From Sordaria brevicollis (Eukaryota; Ascomycota; Sordariomycetes; Sordariales; Sordariaceae), in the NCBI GenBank assembly GCA_033439795.1, contig JAUTDP010000004.1, positions 62,001 through 126,000 on the forward strand: a stretch of 64,000 nucleotides of DNA, read 5' to 3'. The notes below the pieces were generated by a model, which was not told the origin of the DNA, did not search any database, and saw only the letters and a program-made list of their open reading frames with translations. Both the position numbers and the translations under genes were made by a program. Of the stretch, positions 1 through 12,293 are shown piece by piece (within the stretch, counting starts at the first letter, position 1; the number at the start of each line of letters is the position of its first letter).

Positions 1-1190
1 TCAAGCTTGTGAAAGCCGCCAAGAAAGGGGCTGGCCTAACAGATGTTGCAAGCCACGTGCAACCATGGCAGTCAACATCCAACACGGGTCAAGGGATCGC
101 TGTTTGCTTTTCGCATTTCTTATCAGTCAGACAACAAAGTCACAACATAAATCCCAATGGCTGACATGCCAAGTGACCAAGCAGAAATCTCTGATGGCCT
201 CTCCGTGATCGACCGGACTTCTTCCGAACAAAGTCGATTGTTTCGCCAGCTTTCGGAACCCATCTGGGCAATTTATCCTTCTTTTTCGGGAAACAGTTCC
301 TTGGATATGTTTCAGCTTCTTCCACTTTCCCTTATGTATCCATTTTCAGCGGATCAGTATTCCGTGTGTGGATTTGATGGAAAGGGTTTAAGCGATATTA
401 GTATTTAGCAGGGCAGACCGCTCTCACTGTTTCAATCCTTTTGCAAGTCATGTGAACAGGATGTGACCGCTTCAACTTGACGAGATATCTTAAGAATCAA
501 AAAGAGACTTCTTCCATGACAATTCGATGTGTGTCGGTGACTGGTGTTGGTTTTTACGTACGCCAAGATCCGGGGAAGAGTTCTGAGAGATTGAAATGGA
601 CCACTCATGCCATCGGATCTCGGCCGGGGTGTGGAGACATCGGGGCATCACGGGATGGAATGAACTCTGCCAAACTGTCATGGGGTTAGGGTTCACCATA
701 CAAAAGGGCCTGGACCCGTCCAATTCCTGACAAGCCAAGACTCCCCTGTTCAATGCTGTCACACGTCAGACTCGGAATTGGTAGCAGGTACTTCTTGTCA
801 TTTCAATTCAAAAACAGACCGCTTCCACTTTCCTGTTCTTTTTTGAAGTGTCAACTCTTTTTGATTTTTCAGTCATTCTTACCTCTAGACAGTCAATATA
901 TCGTACTGTTTGCGATCCTCTTCCCTTTCCCACATTCCACATTCCACTATACTCACATTGCCGTTGTGACTGTTATCCGAATATCCATCGCGTCATCGAA
1001 ATCCAATCATTCGCCAAAAAGAAAAAAAGTCAACAGGGCCAAGTCTCGTTTACCATTCTCAATCTCAGGGGTCCCAGTCTCAGTCTCAGTCTCAGTCATC
1101 ATCGTCAAAAGTCACCACTCGCCACGTTGTCGCAAACTATCGCCAAACACGTCCCGAGATTAGACCACCGTCGAAGAATCAACTGCCAAA
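1..1190. promoter_or_regulatory. Intergenic region and 5' leader of the ZIP gene
   Basis: No credible gene is seen. The open frames here are short, overlap on both strands and have no recognisable protein character. The last 400 bases are pyrimidine-rich with a short CAGTCT repeat near 1076-1098, as is common in promoters and 5' leaders of filamentous fungi. It probably holds the promoter of the zinc transporter that starts at 1191. Confidence 0.5.
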
Positions 1191-3077
1191 ATGAACTGCC
1201 CTTCTCGCACTGACGATGCCGAACTCGAGCACCCCTTTTGGAACCAGCAACCCCATTACCTGGCTGCCGACTTGACCACCCGCCAGGACCTCAACGGAAT
1301 TGCCAATTCGAGGACGCACAGGCATGGATCGCAGGGCTGCGAGGTCGGCGTGTGTGCATTGAATCACCATCCAGGTGCCGGCATTGCACAGCATGACTCG
1401 GACAGGAGACCACAGGTGCCTCCAGAGAAGAATAATACTTCTGCGGGGCGGTGGTCTATCGGTGAGTATTTACTGTCACACATCCCCTCCCCTAACCCTT
1501 TTGGAGTCAAACGGCATCAACTAACACCTTCCACAGACCCCGCCCCGCAGAAACTCGCGGCAGCCGGTGGTGATGACCGTGCCTGCCGAACCCGGCCCGA
1601 GCTGGCTCCACTCCTCCGATCGGCCGCTGCGGCCGTCCCGGCGTGGGTCACCTGGGTTCTCTCCGTCGTCGTTACCTCGTTGGTCATGACCACCCTTATG
1701 AATCATGGTAACGACAGACATGTTCAAGTTGATGCTACGCCCGTGGTCATCGCCAGGGCTGAACCACCCGTCACCGAACCTCGGGTCTTCAAGAGAGCAT
1801 CAACTTGTCCCAAAGGAGGCGTCGCCGATGAGTCGCTCTACAACACCCCCCTTCACGGCGCCGCTCTCGCCATCATCTTTGGCGTTTCCTTCCTCGCCTG
1901 CGCCCTCCCCGTCTTGATGACCCGGTTCCCCATGATTCGTCTCCCGCCCGTCTTCTTCTTTGCCGTACGTCACTTTGGTACCGGAGTTCTGATCGCCACT
2001 GCTTTCGTTCATCTCTTGCCGACCGCTTTCATCTCGCTCAGCAACCAATGTCTCGACAGCTTCTGGACCGAACAGTACCCCGCCATGCCGGGCGCCATTG
2101 CCTTGGCTGCCATCTTCATGGTGACCATTGTCGAAATGGTGTTTCACCCCGGAAGACACGTGCACCACGGCCCTCACGAATCGGAACAGGCTTCAGGTGC
2201 TGCGCAGTCCAACAACAACGCCGACAACAACGAAGAAGCAATCGATCCCCTCTCCCGTCTTCCCAGCGCCACCTTGAGCCCCAACGACCGAGACACCACC
2301 ACCTTCATGTCCATCAACAGCCCCAACCTCCTCCCCTCCCGTCCCAAGGGCGCCCTCCGCGGTCGCGCCCACTCCATCGGCCGCCGTCTATCGCACGTCT
2401 CCCGGCAAGGCCAAGACTCACCCGCCATCCTCCCCGCCCTACCCTCCGAAGACAACCTCCCACCGCAAGTCGAATTCAACAAGGAAATCTTCCAATCCGA
2501 CCTCACCCTATCCTCTCCAACCACGCAACAACTCGAATCCCAGCTGCCTTCCACCTACCTCGTCCTGACCCCCGAGCAAAAACACCGCAAGGAAACCCTC
2601 CAATGCGTCCTCCTCGAATGCGGCATCTTGTTTCATTCCGTCTTTATCGGCATGGCCCTCTCCGTCTCAGTCGGCACCGACTTCGTAGTCTTGCTAATCG
2701 CCATCGCCTTCCACCAAACCTTTGAAGGCCTAGCCCTCGGCTCCCGCATCGCAAGTATCAACTGGCCTGCTAAACAAGCGAAACAACCCTGGTTCATGGC
2801 TTTGGCGTATGGATGCACCACCCCCATCGGACAGGCGATTGGACTTGCTACTCACAGACTGTATAGCCCCGAAAGTGAGGTGGGGCTGGTGCTGGTGGGG
2901 ACTATGAATGCGATTAGTTCGGGGCTGTTGGTTTTTGCGAGCTTGGTGGAACTGTTGAGTGAGGACTTTTTGAGTGATGAGAGTTGGAGGACGCTGAGGG
3001 GGAGGAAGAGGGTGGCGGCTTGTGGACTGGTGTTTGCGGGGGCGGTGGGGATGAGTTTGGTTGGGGCTTGGGCTTAG
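1191..3077 (+). CDS. ZIP-family zinc/iron transporter
   Basis: This is a multi-pass membrane protein that should import zinc or iron. I infer one intron, 1462-1536 (75 bp; GTGAGT donor, CTAAC branch, CCACAG acceptor), giving about 603 residues. A hydrophobic segment lies near residues 127-146 and the ZIP core starts near 197. A His-rich cytoplasmic loop (FHPGRHVHHGPHE) is near 293-306. The metal-site helices show HSVFIG near 455 and HQTFEGLALG near 482, both diagnostic for the family. The N-terminal extension of about 190 residues is long for fungal ZIPs and is rich in His and charged residues. The start at 1191 has context AAAATGAAC. Plasma-membrane or vacuolar location cannot be decided. 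The family call is secure; metal specificity is not. Confidence 0.9.
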   Translation: MNCPSRTDDAELEHPFWNQQPHYLAADLTTRQDLNGIANSRTHRHGSQGCEVGVCALNHHPGAGIAQHDSDRRPQVPPEKNNTSAGRWSIGEYLLSHIPSPNPFGVKRHQLTPSTDPAPQKLAAAGGDDRACRTRPELAPLLRSAAAAVPAWVTWVLSVVVTSLVMTTLMNHGNDRHVQVDATPVVIARAEPPVTEPRVFKRASTCPKGGVADESLYNTPLHGAALAIIFGVSFLACALPVLMTRFPMIRLPPVFFFAVRHFGTGVLIATAFVHLLPTAFISLSNQCLDSFWTEQYPAMPGAIALAAIFMVTIVEMVFHPGRHVHHGPHESEQASGAAQSNNNADNNEEAIDPLSRLPSATLSPNDRDTTTFMSINSPNLLPSRPKGALRGRAHSIGRRLSHVSRQGQDSPAILPALPSEDNLPPQVEFNKEIFQSDLTLSSPTTQQLESQLPSTYLVLTPEQKHRKETLQCVLLECGILFHSVFIGMALSVSVGTDFVVLLIAIAFHQTFEGLALGSRIASINWPAKQAKQPWFMALAYGCTTPIGQAIGLATHRLYSPESEVGLVLVGTMNAISSGLLVFASLVELLSEDFLSDESWRTLRGRKRVAACGLVFAGAVGMSLVGAWA

Positions 3078-3126
3078 AGGGTTCTGGCTGTTTATTAAGC
3101 TGGTGGTGGTGTGGGAGGAGGGCTGT

Positions 3127-3222
3127 TGGAGGAAGAGGAAAGGGGGAGGAAGAGGAAAGGGGGAGGAAAAAGAAAGGAGGAGGAAAAGGAAAGGGGGAGG
3201 AAGAGGAAAGGAGGAGGAAAGA
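3127..3222 (+). repeat. Purine-rich minisatellite (GGAAGAGGAAAGGG units)
   Basis: Imperfect tandem units of about 14-18 bases built from GGA, GAG and AAAGGG lie just downstream of the zinc transporter stop. The + strand is almost pure purine. The open frames it creates on both strands are composition artefacts. Confidence 0.75.
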
Positions 3223-3905
3223 GTGTTGGTGATGGCATTGTTGGTAATGAATCTGGTTGTGGTTGGAAAGTGCCGTCTTGTTGGGCCGTTGGATTGCAAG
3301 TGGAGGAAAAGTTAAAGTGTTTGTGACAGGACATTGGATGAATGACAGATTAGAAGTCTTTAGATAGACCTGTTACACCACGAATTGGATAGACAAAAGT
3401 CACGATATCTTTAACAACACCATACTAACATCAGCTCACCTCCAAGCCATCGTGATATCCCACTTCAATGTTTACCGCCAACACTGCACCTCCCCTTCCC
3501 GACGGACATTTGGGCGCTGAGTACACATTCTCACCTCAGCACTTCAGCTCCCAATATTCCTACGGCACAACGGCACAGCAAATCCATCCGGCCAATTCAC
3601 ATGCTTCTCGACAAGGTGATGATCACGGACTCGCCGGCAGGATGTAACCCACTCCCGGCATGGCTTGGCTCTCTCGGCTCTAGCGCCGAGCGGCCGCAAA
3701 CCCGTTTTGTACCCCACCCGTCACCGTGCCGTTGGTTGGCCCCGCTTTCAGCCCATCCTCATCCCGCCGTCACATCATCACCAAACAAACAAACAAACAG
3801 GCGGGGTTGTATCAGTCATAAAGGTTGTCGTTTCCCCGCGATCTCAGCCCATTCTTCTCATTTCATTTCTCCCCATCACCATCTATCTGCCCCCGAGGAA
3901 AGAAA
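3223..3905. promoter_or_regulatory. Intergenic region and promoter of the phospholipase C gene
   Basis: No gene is seen. The last 200 bases are rich in CATC and CCCC stretches typical of fungal 5' leaders, and contain an (AAAC)n run near 3785. The region separates two genes on the same strand. Confidence 0.5.
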
Positions 3906-5819
3906 ATGGACAACCTCAAACACCGCCTCTCCAACCTCGGCGGTTTCGCCAAAGAAAACCTCCCACCCGTCACCGTCAGCGACCTCACCTCCTCCGTCCG
4001 GCGCAAACTGACCCTCAGCAGCCGTCGCAAAACCCAGCCCATCGACGACGAAGAAGCAGGCGACATCATCCCGCCCGAGTCCCACGCCGGCGGCGGCCAC
4101 TCCACTTGCACCACTTCCCCATCCCAACTCCAACTCCGCGTCTCCCCCGCCCTCCAATCCTTCCTCGCCCGCCACCACATTTTAGGCCTCTCCGAATCCA
4201 TCACCGACCTGCTCGCAAAACCGCACATCATCGTTCCCCCCGCTGTTCTCTCCCGGGACCACCCTTTGCCCTCCTACTTCGTCTCGTCCTCACACAATAC
4301 ATACTTGATAGCCCACCAGTTATTCGGCCAATCCTCCGCCTCTCCTTACTTACACACCCTCCAGGCCGGGTCGAGATGCGTGGAGATTGACGTTTGGGAT
4401 AACGCCGATGATTTGGATGAGCCGAAGGTTACGCATGGGTATACGTTGGTTTCTAATATTCCGTTTAGGGAGGTTTGTGGGATTATACTGCGGGCTTTGT
4501 TGTTAGAAGAAGAAGAAGAAAAAGGGGAGGAGGGGGGGGAAGAAGAAGGAAAAAGTGCGCCGACTGCGCCGGCTGCGCCGGTGTTGATTTCGTTGGAAAA
4601 CCACTGTGCGGAAAGAGGGCAGGAGGCGTTGGTGAGGATTATGAAGGAGGTTTGGGGGGGACGGTTGGTTGATGAGCCTGTTACGGTGGAGGGGCATGTT
4701 GAACAAGACCAGCATGTGCCGTTGAAAGAGTTGGGGAGTAAGATAGTGGTGATAGTGGAACATCACCTCGCCAACGAATCCAACTCCAGCTCTTCCGATT
4801 CCAGCTCCAGCTCCGACTCTAGCAGCGAAGACGAAGAAGAAAAACGCGAAAAACGGCAGCGCAAGGCATCCAAAAAGACCCCCGACTCCAAATTAATCAT
4901 CCCCGAGCTAGCCTCCCTCGGCGTCTACGGGCAGAGTGTCAAACCAATCGACTCCAGTTGGTACAGCACAACCTCATACCAGTTGAAAGACGGCCCGCAC
5001 CACCACCTCATCAACATCTCCGAAACCAGCCTCTCCCGTCTCCTCTCCGCCGGCCACGGCGCCAGCATAGCGCGGCACAACGCCCGCCACCTCATGCGCG
5101 TCTACCCCAAGGGGACGAGGATCTCCTCCAAAAACCTCAAACAACTCCCCTTCTGGGCGCTGGGAGCGCAGGTGTGCGCGCTAAACTGGCAGACTTTTGA
5201 TGCGAGTATGCAGGTTAATGAAGCGATGTTTGCGGGGACGGGGGGGTACGTGCTTAAACCGGCTTGGTTGCGCAGCAACACCGCGATGGAGGGACTTTCG
5301 GACCAAGAGTTTAGGGAGGCGGTGGCTAGGTCGAGACGGAAGAAACGGTTGAGACTGGTGGTTGCTGGTGCGACGGATGTGCCCGTGCCGAGCGGGAGGG
5401 ATGGGGATAAGGAGTTGAAGCCGTATTTGACGTGCACGTTGCTGCACCCGGGGGTGCCGTTTGGGGAGCTGCAGATGAGCAAGAGGAAGACGGAGGTTTT
5501 TAGGAGGCATAAGTTGACGGCGCTGATTGGGGGGCTGACGGGGGCGGTGGCGAGGGAGGATGAGACGGGGGTGGGTGATCCGGTGTGGAACGAGACGTTG
5601 GAGTGGGAGGAATACGAAGATGATGAGTTGGTGTTTTTGAGGATGTTTATCAAGAGCGATGATTCGTTTTCGTCAAACCCGGTGTTGTGTGTGGCGAGTG
5701 TTAGGTTGTTGTATGTGGAAGCGGTCAAGGGGGAGTGGAGGTTTGTGAGGATGTTGGATTTGAAGGGAAGGGAGACCAAGTGTAGTTTGTTGGTCAAGTT
5801 TGAGGTTGAGGAGATTTGA
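3906..5819 (+). CDS. Phosphoinositide-specific phospholipase C (PI-PLC X, Y and C2)
   Basis: The family hydrolyses PIP2 to IP3 and diacylglycerol at the cytosolic face of membranes. The uninterrupted 637-residue frame starts at 3906 (AAAATGGAC); an in-frame ATG at 3825 lies in probable leader sequence. The X domain starts near residue 120 with LPSYFVSSSHNTYLIAHQLF (catalytic His) and continues with a second His in VTHGYTL and the ISLENHC strand near 227. An acidic Glu/Gly insert (about 198-215) interrupts the X domain. A Ser/Asp/Glu-rich linker (about 288-330) leads to the Y domain, with YPKGTRISSKN and the NEAMFAGTGGYVLKP stretch ending near 455. A C2-like domain fills the rest. No EF hands or PH domain are visible, so this is a short, delta-like fungal PLC. 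Its 3' end is 40 bases from the convergent MFS gene. Confidence 0.93.
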   Translation: MDNLKHRLSNLGGFAKENLPPVTVSDLTSSVRRKLTLSSRRKTQPIDDEEAGDIIPPESHAGGGHSTCTTSPSQLQLRVSPALQSFLARHHILGLSESITDLLAKPHIIVPPAVLSRDHPLPSYFVSSSHNTYLIAHQLFGQSSASPYLHTLQAGSRCVEIDVWDNADDLDEPKVTHGYTLVSNIPFREVCGIILRALLLEEEEEKGEEGGEEEGKSAPTAPAAPVLISLENHCAERGQEALVRIMKEVWGGRLVDEPVTVEGHVEQDQHVPLKELGSKIVVIVEHHLANESNSSSSDSSSSSDSSSEDEEEKREKRQRKASKKTPDSKLIIPELASLGVYGQSVKPIDSSWYSTTSYQLKDGPHHHLINISETSLSRLLSAGHGASIARHNARHLMRVYPKGTRISSKNLKQLPFWALGAQVCALNWQTFDASMQVNEAMFAGTGGYVLKPAWLRSNTAMEGLSDQEFREAVARSRRKKRLRLVVAGATDVPVPSGRDGDKELKPYLTCTLLHPGVPFGELQMSKRKTEVFRRHKLTALIGGLTGAVAREDETGVGDPVWNETLEWEEYEDDELVFLRMFIKSDDSFSSNPVLCVASVRLLYVEAVKGEWRFVRMLDLKGRETKCSLLVKFEVEEI

Positions 5820-5859
5820 TCGATGTTTCGGGGAAGCTAGCTGATGACGACACGACAGA

Positions 5860-7501
5860 CTAATACACATAGATAAACTCATCATTCTCCCGATCCGTCA
5901 AGTCCAAAAACGCCCTGCTTCCCAGCTCCCCTTCCTGGGCGGCACCAGCATTAAACCTCCTATCCATCGAAGCATCGTGCAACTTTGCCGGCTTCCCCAC
6001 CGCCACCCTCTTCCTCTCCTGCATTTTGTTGAGCAACACCAAATTGCCAATCTGCAACAACACCACGGCCGCCATCATGGCATACACGCCCAACGTCGCC
6101 CTCAACCCGGGTGTGTATGCCGGCGCATCCGCCGTATCAAACAACAAGGGCCCAATAATGTTGCCAGCCGACGAGGCCGCGTTAAACAGCGACATCATGA
6201 CACTGCTCTTTGTCGAACCAGCCGTGTTGGCCAAGATCCACGACACCACCAGGGTGTTGCACCCAAAGATGAAGGCCAGGAGGTAATACCCGACCAGCAG
6301 CGGTGCAGTGTGCGACTTGTCTCTCGGCAGGACGTAAAGAACTGTGATGCCAGCCAGAATGGGCATCAACACCACCAGCAACGCCACGCCCTTTCCAGAC
6401 CTAACTTTCACACTCGTCCACGCCACTCCCAAGATAACCACATACTGCACCGCCCCAAAGGGTATGTTGAGCAGCGTCGTCCTGTAGTTATCATACCCAA
6501 GTCCACTAAGAATCAACGGACCAAAGGTATTAACCACCTGCGCGCCCAAATTATTCGCCAAGCTCATGGCCACAAACAACCAAGTCTTGACATCCCCAAA
6601 CACCTCCCCGACCTGCTTCCACTTGAACTTTCTGTTGTTTTGCGCCTCCCCATCTCCTGTGCCGTTATTATTCGCCCTCAGCCTCTCCACCGCCATCTCC
6701 CTCTCTTCGCTCGTCTTCAAAAACCGCGCCGTGTGCACGTTATTCTCCAGCCGCCAGTACACAACCGGCACCGTCACCACCGTCATCAAGCCCGTAAACA
6801 AGAAAATAATCTGCCACGACGCCAGACGCGGGCTGTCGATTTTGGCGAGTCCAAACGACAAGGCGGCGGCGAATATCGTCGCGAGGCCGTTGGTGCCGTA
6901 CCACGCCGCCACTCTAACGGGCTGCTCACTTCTTCTGTACCAGTGCGCGGTGATCACCGAGAAGAGGGGTAAGCAGCCGGCCTCAAAAAGGCCCAGGAAG
7001 AACCGGTTGGCGAGAAGAGCGGGAAAGGTTTTGCATATGGGAGTTAGGGATTGGGCGATGCCCCAGCCTAGGACGAGAGTGGGCATGAGGATGCGGTGGG
7101 GCACTTTGATGATGAGAAAGGAAGAAAAGGGCTGCCAGGCGAGCTGGGCGATGGGGGCGATGGATCCCAGCAGAGAGTATTGGTGGCCGGTGAGGGAGAC
7201 GTCGGAGCGGAGGCCGAAGATGGCGCTGTAGCCGAGGATGGTCTTGTCGATGATTTGGAGGAAGTAGACCCAGCAGAGGAGGGGGAGGATGGTGAGGTCT
7301 GTTTTGTGGAGGATGCGGCGGTTCTGGAAGTGCCAAGGGGTGGGTTAGAACTTGGAAGGTGGTTGGTAAGGTACAGGAGGTGGGACGTACGTCTTCTTCG
7401 GTGAGAGTGACTCGTTGGTTCTCGGTCTCGGTGACTTGGGGACCGGGTTCGATGTCTTTGAGGTCTGTTGAGACTTTGGGGGTGCTGACGGTGTCGGTCA
7501 T
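5860..7501 (-). CDS. MFS transporter, allantoate permease (Dal5/ACS-anion) family
   Basis: This is a twelve-helix proton-coupled permease for organic anions such as allantoate, ureidosuccinate or vitamins. Exon 1 is 7501-7391 (37 codons, starting MTDTVSTPK) and exon 2 is 7323-5860. The 67-bp intron has a GTACGT donor and a CTTCCAG acceptor in phase 0, giving 524 residues. Family marks are LPLLCWVYFLQIIDKTILGY in the first helix, then ILGYSAIFGL, the RFFLGLFEAGCLPLFSVI helix, and WYRRSEQPVRVAAWY between helices. The C-terminal half has the usual central loop of about 60 residues with an NNNGTGDG run. The substrate cannot be told from sequence. It is convergent with the phospholipase C gene. 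Confidence 0.9.
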
Positions 7502-8140
7502 GGTGATGACTGCCTGTCTGGCTCGCGATAGACTGGATAAGGTATGATGGTGGTATGGTGGTCGACTGGAAGTAGAAGGCTGGCTACCTTCCTGTCTGCT
7601 TTGGGAGGAGTAGTCTTTTGGGTCAACGAAGGATGGACCGGCTCCTCTTTATGTTTCCTCGAGATCCCTCTTGATCTCTTCTGGTATAGTCGGCCAACCA
7701 GCAGACAAAGTGTCTATGTAAGATCAGCGGCGTCGCCAACAGGGTGGTTGTAGTTGTACCGTGGACATGGGTCAACAAGATGGGGAAAGATGGGGAGTTC
7801 TCCACGATGTCAGATCCAATCAAGGTGGATGGCAAGCGATGTTGGATATGGCGGTCTCTCTTGGCCTGGAAATAAGGTGGTTAGCTTTGAGTCTAGACAG
7901 GAGATGTTGTCGGGCAAAGGTACCGGACTGTGTTGGAGTCGTGCCACCACAGACGTCAGTGACTTAGGGTAATAGGGTTAGATGGGGGTACACTCCAACT
8001 TTTTGTCCCCAACCAAAGTCCTGGCTCACTGCAACTTCTCCAATTGCAATCATTTTTGTGTTGCACAAGAAAACCTCCCACTTGACGTCCGGTAGATGAA
8101 GTGCGGCAAGAGCGACGGGATGCGGCTGCATTTCCAGCAC
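7502..8140. other. Intergenic region between the MFS gene and the RIPed element
   Basis: This holds the MFS promoter and normal-composition DNA up to the inverted repeat at 8141. No gene is recognised. Composition changes sharply to AT-rich about 50 bases after 8141. Confidence 0.5.
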
Positions 8141-8191
8141 GAGAAAACCTCCGCACACACTAAGGAATTCTACGTGCACTCTAAGACCCAT
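8141..8191 (+). repeat. Left terminal inverted repeat of the RIPed element
   Basis: Aligns without gaps to the reverse complement of 12294-12344. Shared blocks are GAGAAAACCTCCGCACAC, AATTCTAC and CACTCTAAGACC. Mismatches include both transitions and transversions, so they are older than or additional to RIP. Confidence 0.75.
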
Positions 8192-9419
8192 AATGATAGC
8201 TAATATATAAACTTAGCAATTTTATATAGTAAAATCCGGTTTTCTCATATTATTTATTATCCTTACAAATTCGTAATAATTCCATAATATTATAATATAG
8301 AATTATAATATCTATAATTATATTTACCCATTGTATATACCGTTTTGAATTCTAAAAACCTCTTTTTCTATTTATTATCTATTTATATTAAAATCTTTAT
8401 TTATCGAATAGGATGGGATTTAATTTATTTTTTAGTAAATATAGCTAAATTTACTATAGGTCCCTATTATTTAGCGCGTTTCTTAACGCATCCTTCTCTT
8501 CCTATATAATACCCTTTAGATCCTATCCGAAAGTTTTATACCTCTTCCTCTTACAACGATTATAACGGTTTATCTAATTATAATTAATTATTATAACGTA
8601 ATTAATTTTACTATTAAAAAACCTTAATATATTCCCCTTAATAATATAGGGTAAAGGAAGGCTAAATTCCTATTTAATAATAGGCTATTCATAAGGCTTA
8701 TAATACGTTTTATACTATTATACTAAGCGGCCATCTTCTTTAAATAATATATTATAAGGTAATTCGCTATAAATAAAATCGTTAATAAACGGGTCCCTAT
8801 ATACTTATTTAATTGCCTACTAGCGAATCTCCTCCTCTAATTGTAATTTAATTTACTATTCCTCTTCTATAAACAATTTGGGTTCGTATTTATCCTCCCT
8901 TATATTTAGGTAGAAATCGTTTTTATTAAATTAATCGTCGATAATATAATAAGAGACGTTAAACTCGAAGTAATTACGTTAAAATTATATTACCGATTCG
9001 AATTTTACTAATAAGAGGGGGCTTACAGGAGGGGGGATAAATAATAACGAAGGTAATTGAATTAAGGAGGGAAAAGATAATCGAATTAAATCGGGTAGGT
9101 TCGAAAGTAAATTAGGAAATTCAGTTTTAACCTACGGTTAAATAGAAGTAAGGGGGCTTTATATTAAACTAATATATATAAAAATAATATTTTATATATT
9201 ATCATTATCTTCCTCCCCCCCTTTTTTTTTCTTCCTCTTTTACTTCATTTACTTCCCGTTTTTTTTACCCAATTACTTTATAATAATATTTATTATAATA
9301 TTTTCGGTATTTAAAACTTCGAAATTAGGATTAGCAAATTTCTATTAAAAATAATAGTAGCGAGTAAATATTAGAATAAGAATTATATTTTTCGATTTAC
9401 CATAGGGACTAAGCGGTTT

Positions 9420-9710
9420 AATATATAATTAAATTTAATTAAATTAATTAAATTAATTAGATTAATTACTTTAAGTAATTTAGGTTTATTAAATATAAAT
9501 ACGTATAGTAGCTTTAATAATTCAATTATATTAGGGAAGCTCTTTGGACCTACTTTAAGGGGAATAATAAGAAATATTTTAAAAGGTACGTTAATTATAT
9601 TAATTATATTAATTATTTTAAATAATTTAAGTAATTTGGGTAATTTAAATAATTTAGGTAATTTAGGTAATTTAGGGAGTATTTTAATTAATTTAAACGG
9701 TTAAAGGAAT
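9420..9710. repeat. Degenerate short tandem repeats inside the RIPed element
   Basis: Runs of AATTAAATT (9430-9465) and of AATTTAGGT/AATTTGGGT (about 9615-9690) repeat with a period of about 9 bases. They may be a RIPed minisatellite or coding repeat of the original element. Confidence 0.5.
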
Positions 9711-12293
9711 ACTTTAGGGAAGTTATACTATAATTAGTTCGTAGCTAAAAAGTTTATTAATATTACGTAAGCGACCCTTAAGTATACTTTTAGCCGCGGG
9801 CTAAATTTAGAAATAGGTATCGACCGTATTTTATATAAGGAATTAATATAGGATTTTATCGGGAGAAATAAATTATACAATTTATTTGAAGTTAATATAA
9901 AAATTAAAAGGGGTAATACATATCCCTATTAATAAGCGTAACCTCATTTATTTATAAACGTACCTCTATTTTATACGCGTAAAGTAAATTATATTACTTT
10001 TTAAACCGATTAAAATATAGGGGTAATAGCTTACCCTAATATAAAATCCCCCCTTTCTTACCCGCTAATATTAATAATATTTTATAGTATTCGTATTTTA
10101 ATAAATTAAACGCCTATAAAGTAATTATTAACGGGGAGGAGCCTAATTATTTATAACCAATTTACAATGTACGTACCTTCGAAGCGGATTTAATATATTT
10201 CTTTTTATACTAATTATAACGGGTAGCGATATATTAAAAGGAAGCTTCGAATATATCGGTAAAATTATTGCGATTAGAGAGTTTATATAATTTAACGGAT
10301 AAATTATTAAATTCGTTAAGCGACGTAATAATTTGATTATAATTGAAATTTTTATTAATATAATAAGTAGTTTAATCCTTTTTAATAAGGAAGAACTCCT
10401 TTTCGAAATAGGTAATAATAATTTTTTAAAGTCCTTTAAATTGCCGTTTAAAACGTACTTATATTTTATTAAAAGTATTAATACTAAGGGAGTAAATTAT
10501 ATATTATTATATAAAAAATAATATAAATTATATATTAACGACTTTACGAAGGATAGCAGGGAGGTTAATTTTAATCTTCGTAGCGGTATAAACCCTTTTA
10601 TATAAGCGAATAAAGTATTAGCGGTTAATTTTATTATCTTTATCGAATATTAAATCGCTTTCGTTAAATTCCCCCTCCTTATTATCATTATTTAATTAAT
10701 CGATCTTATTATCGTTAGTATTATCCTTATTATTATTATTCAAATCCCTATTTCTTAACGAAATAGAATAATTAATAGAACGGTTATTATCTTCCTCTTT
10801 ATTCTTATTATTTTCTTCAGCGGGGGGGCGTTTTTAGAACTTTTTAATATTTTTAATAATATTATAATTAATATATTAAATATATTATTAAAGGGTTATA
10901 TTAAGTAATTTTATTCGAAGCGTACTAATAAACGCATTATCTTTATTAATAATAATAATAGAGGGTTATTAAATATTAAAAATTATTATAGCCGTACGGA
11001 TTTAGTTAATAAAGTAAATAAAACCCTTACTCCTTTCGTTATTAAATAGCGTTTAAAATATAGGTATAGAGGTCTTTTCGTATATAATAATTATTCCTTA
11101 TATTATAAGGAAATAATAATTATTAATTTTATATATAATATCGATAACGAAGATAAATAGGTTACGTAGCTATATTTTACGTTAGGAATCTAATATTTAA
11201 AATATATTAAAAAGTATAATCTCTTTATTATTAAACTAATCTTTATAATCGTATATAATATTACAATTTAAATCCAACAACCGTATAAAGCTTTAAATAT
11301 TATAATAACCTTTTCGATTAACGCTTTTAACCCGTATATATATATTATCGAAGTCTTTATATATAAAGGGGATATTAGGAAATTAATCCTTAATAGTAAT
11401 ATATATCGACTGTATAGTTAATTCCTTCCTCTTTAAAAGATTTTCGATAAAATTTTACAATTTTAGGTATAGTACTAGTATTTTCTTTCGAAAAAATAGG
11501 TAATTATTAAAATATTACGAAAGTAAATATCCTTCGTAATAAGGATTATTAATTTTAATTACCTATTTCTACCCTATACGAATTTACTTAATTACAATTA
11601 TACGGAAAGGATACCTATTAGCGTACTTACCGGTAATCGAAAATCGTTGGGTATTAGGATTATTTTTATAATAATCTTTATAGGGGGTATAATTATATTA
11701 ATAAATATATTAATATAATTTATTATATATAGGATATAGGATATTGCGCGTTGGGTACTTATTATTACGTTGGATTATAATATTAAAGCGGCGCCGCCGA
11801 TAGAATTCTATTATAGCGTAGTATATTATAATAATATTATTTTAGGGGGTAAGGGAATAAATAGTATCGTTAAGAGGAATATACTAATTTTTACGAAAAA
11901 AGGAAGCGGTATTAGCGAACGTTATATTTATATCGATAAAGCTATTACGTTAGCGAACGTAAATTAATATTTATAACTAATAATATATTAATGGAAATTA
12001 ATAATTAGGGTAATTAATAATATACTATAGAGGGGTAGCGCGGTTAATTAATAAAGTAAGGTAATATTATAAAGTAGTATTATAGAATAATATTATATTA
12101 TTTAGTAATACGATTAGGAAATTTCTTAAAAGCGCTAAATTGAATATACTCGAAATTTTCCAGAACGCTATATTAGCTATTAAAATAATGCGTAATAATT
12201 TATATATAATATTAGGGTATTTTCACGGGTAAAAGTGGGTTTTGCTATATCGAGTATTATAGCCCGCTATAGCCTATTAAAGCGCCTATTAGA

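Noticed and set aside
753..1213. Overlapping + strand frames of 120-136 residues before the ZIP gene
   Set aside because: Pyrimidine-rich leader sequence read in two frames; no conserved motif and no good start context.
7964..7985. TTAGGG-like telomere repeats
   Set aside because: Only two imperfect units. A similar pair occurs at 42135; no array, so not an internal telomere.
10333..11967. Open frames of about 60 residues in the first AT-rich block
   Set aside because: Ile/Asn/Tyr/Lys-only composition follows from AT conversion. They are at best transposon residue, not genes.
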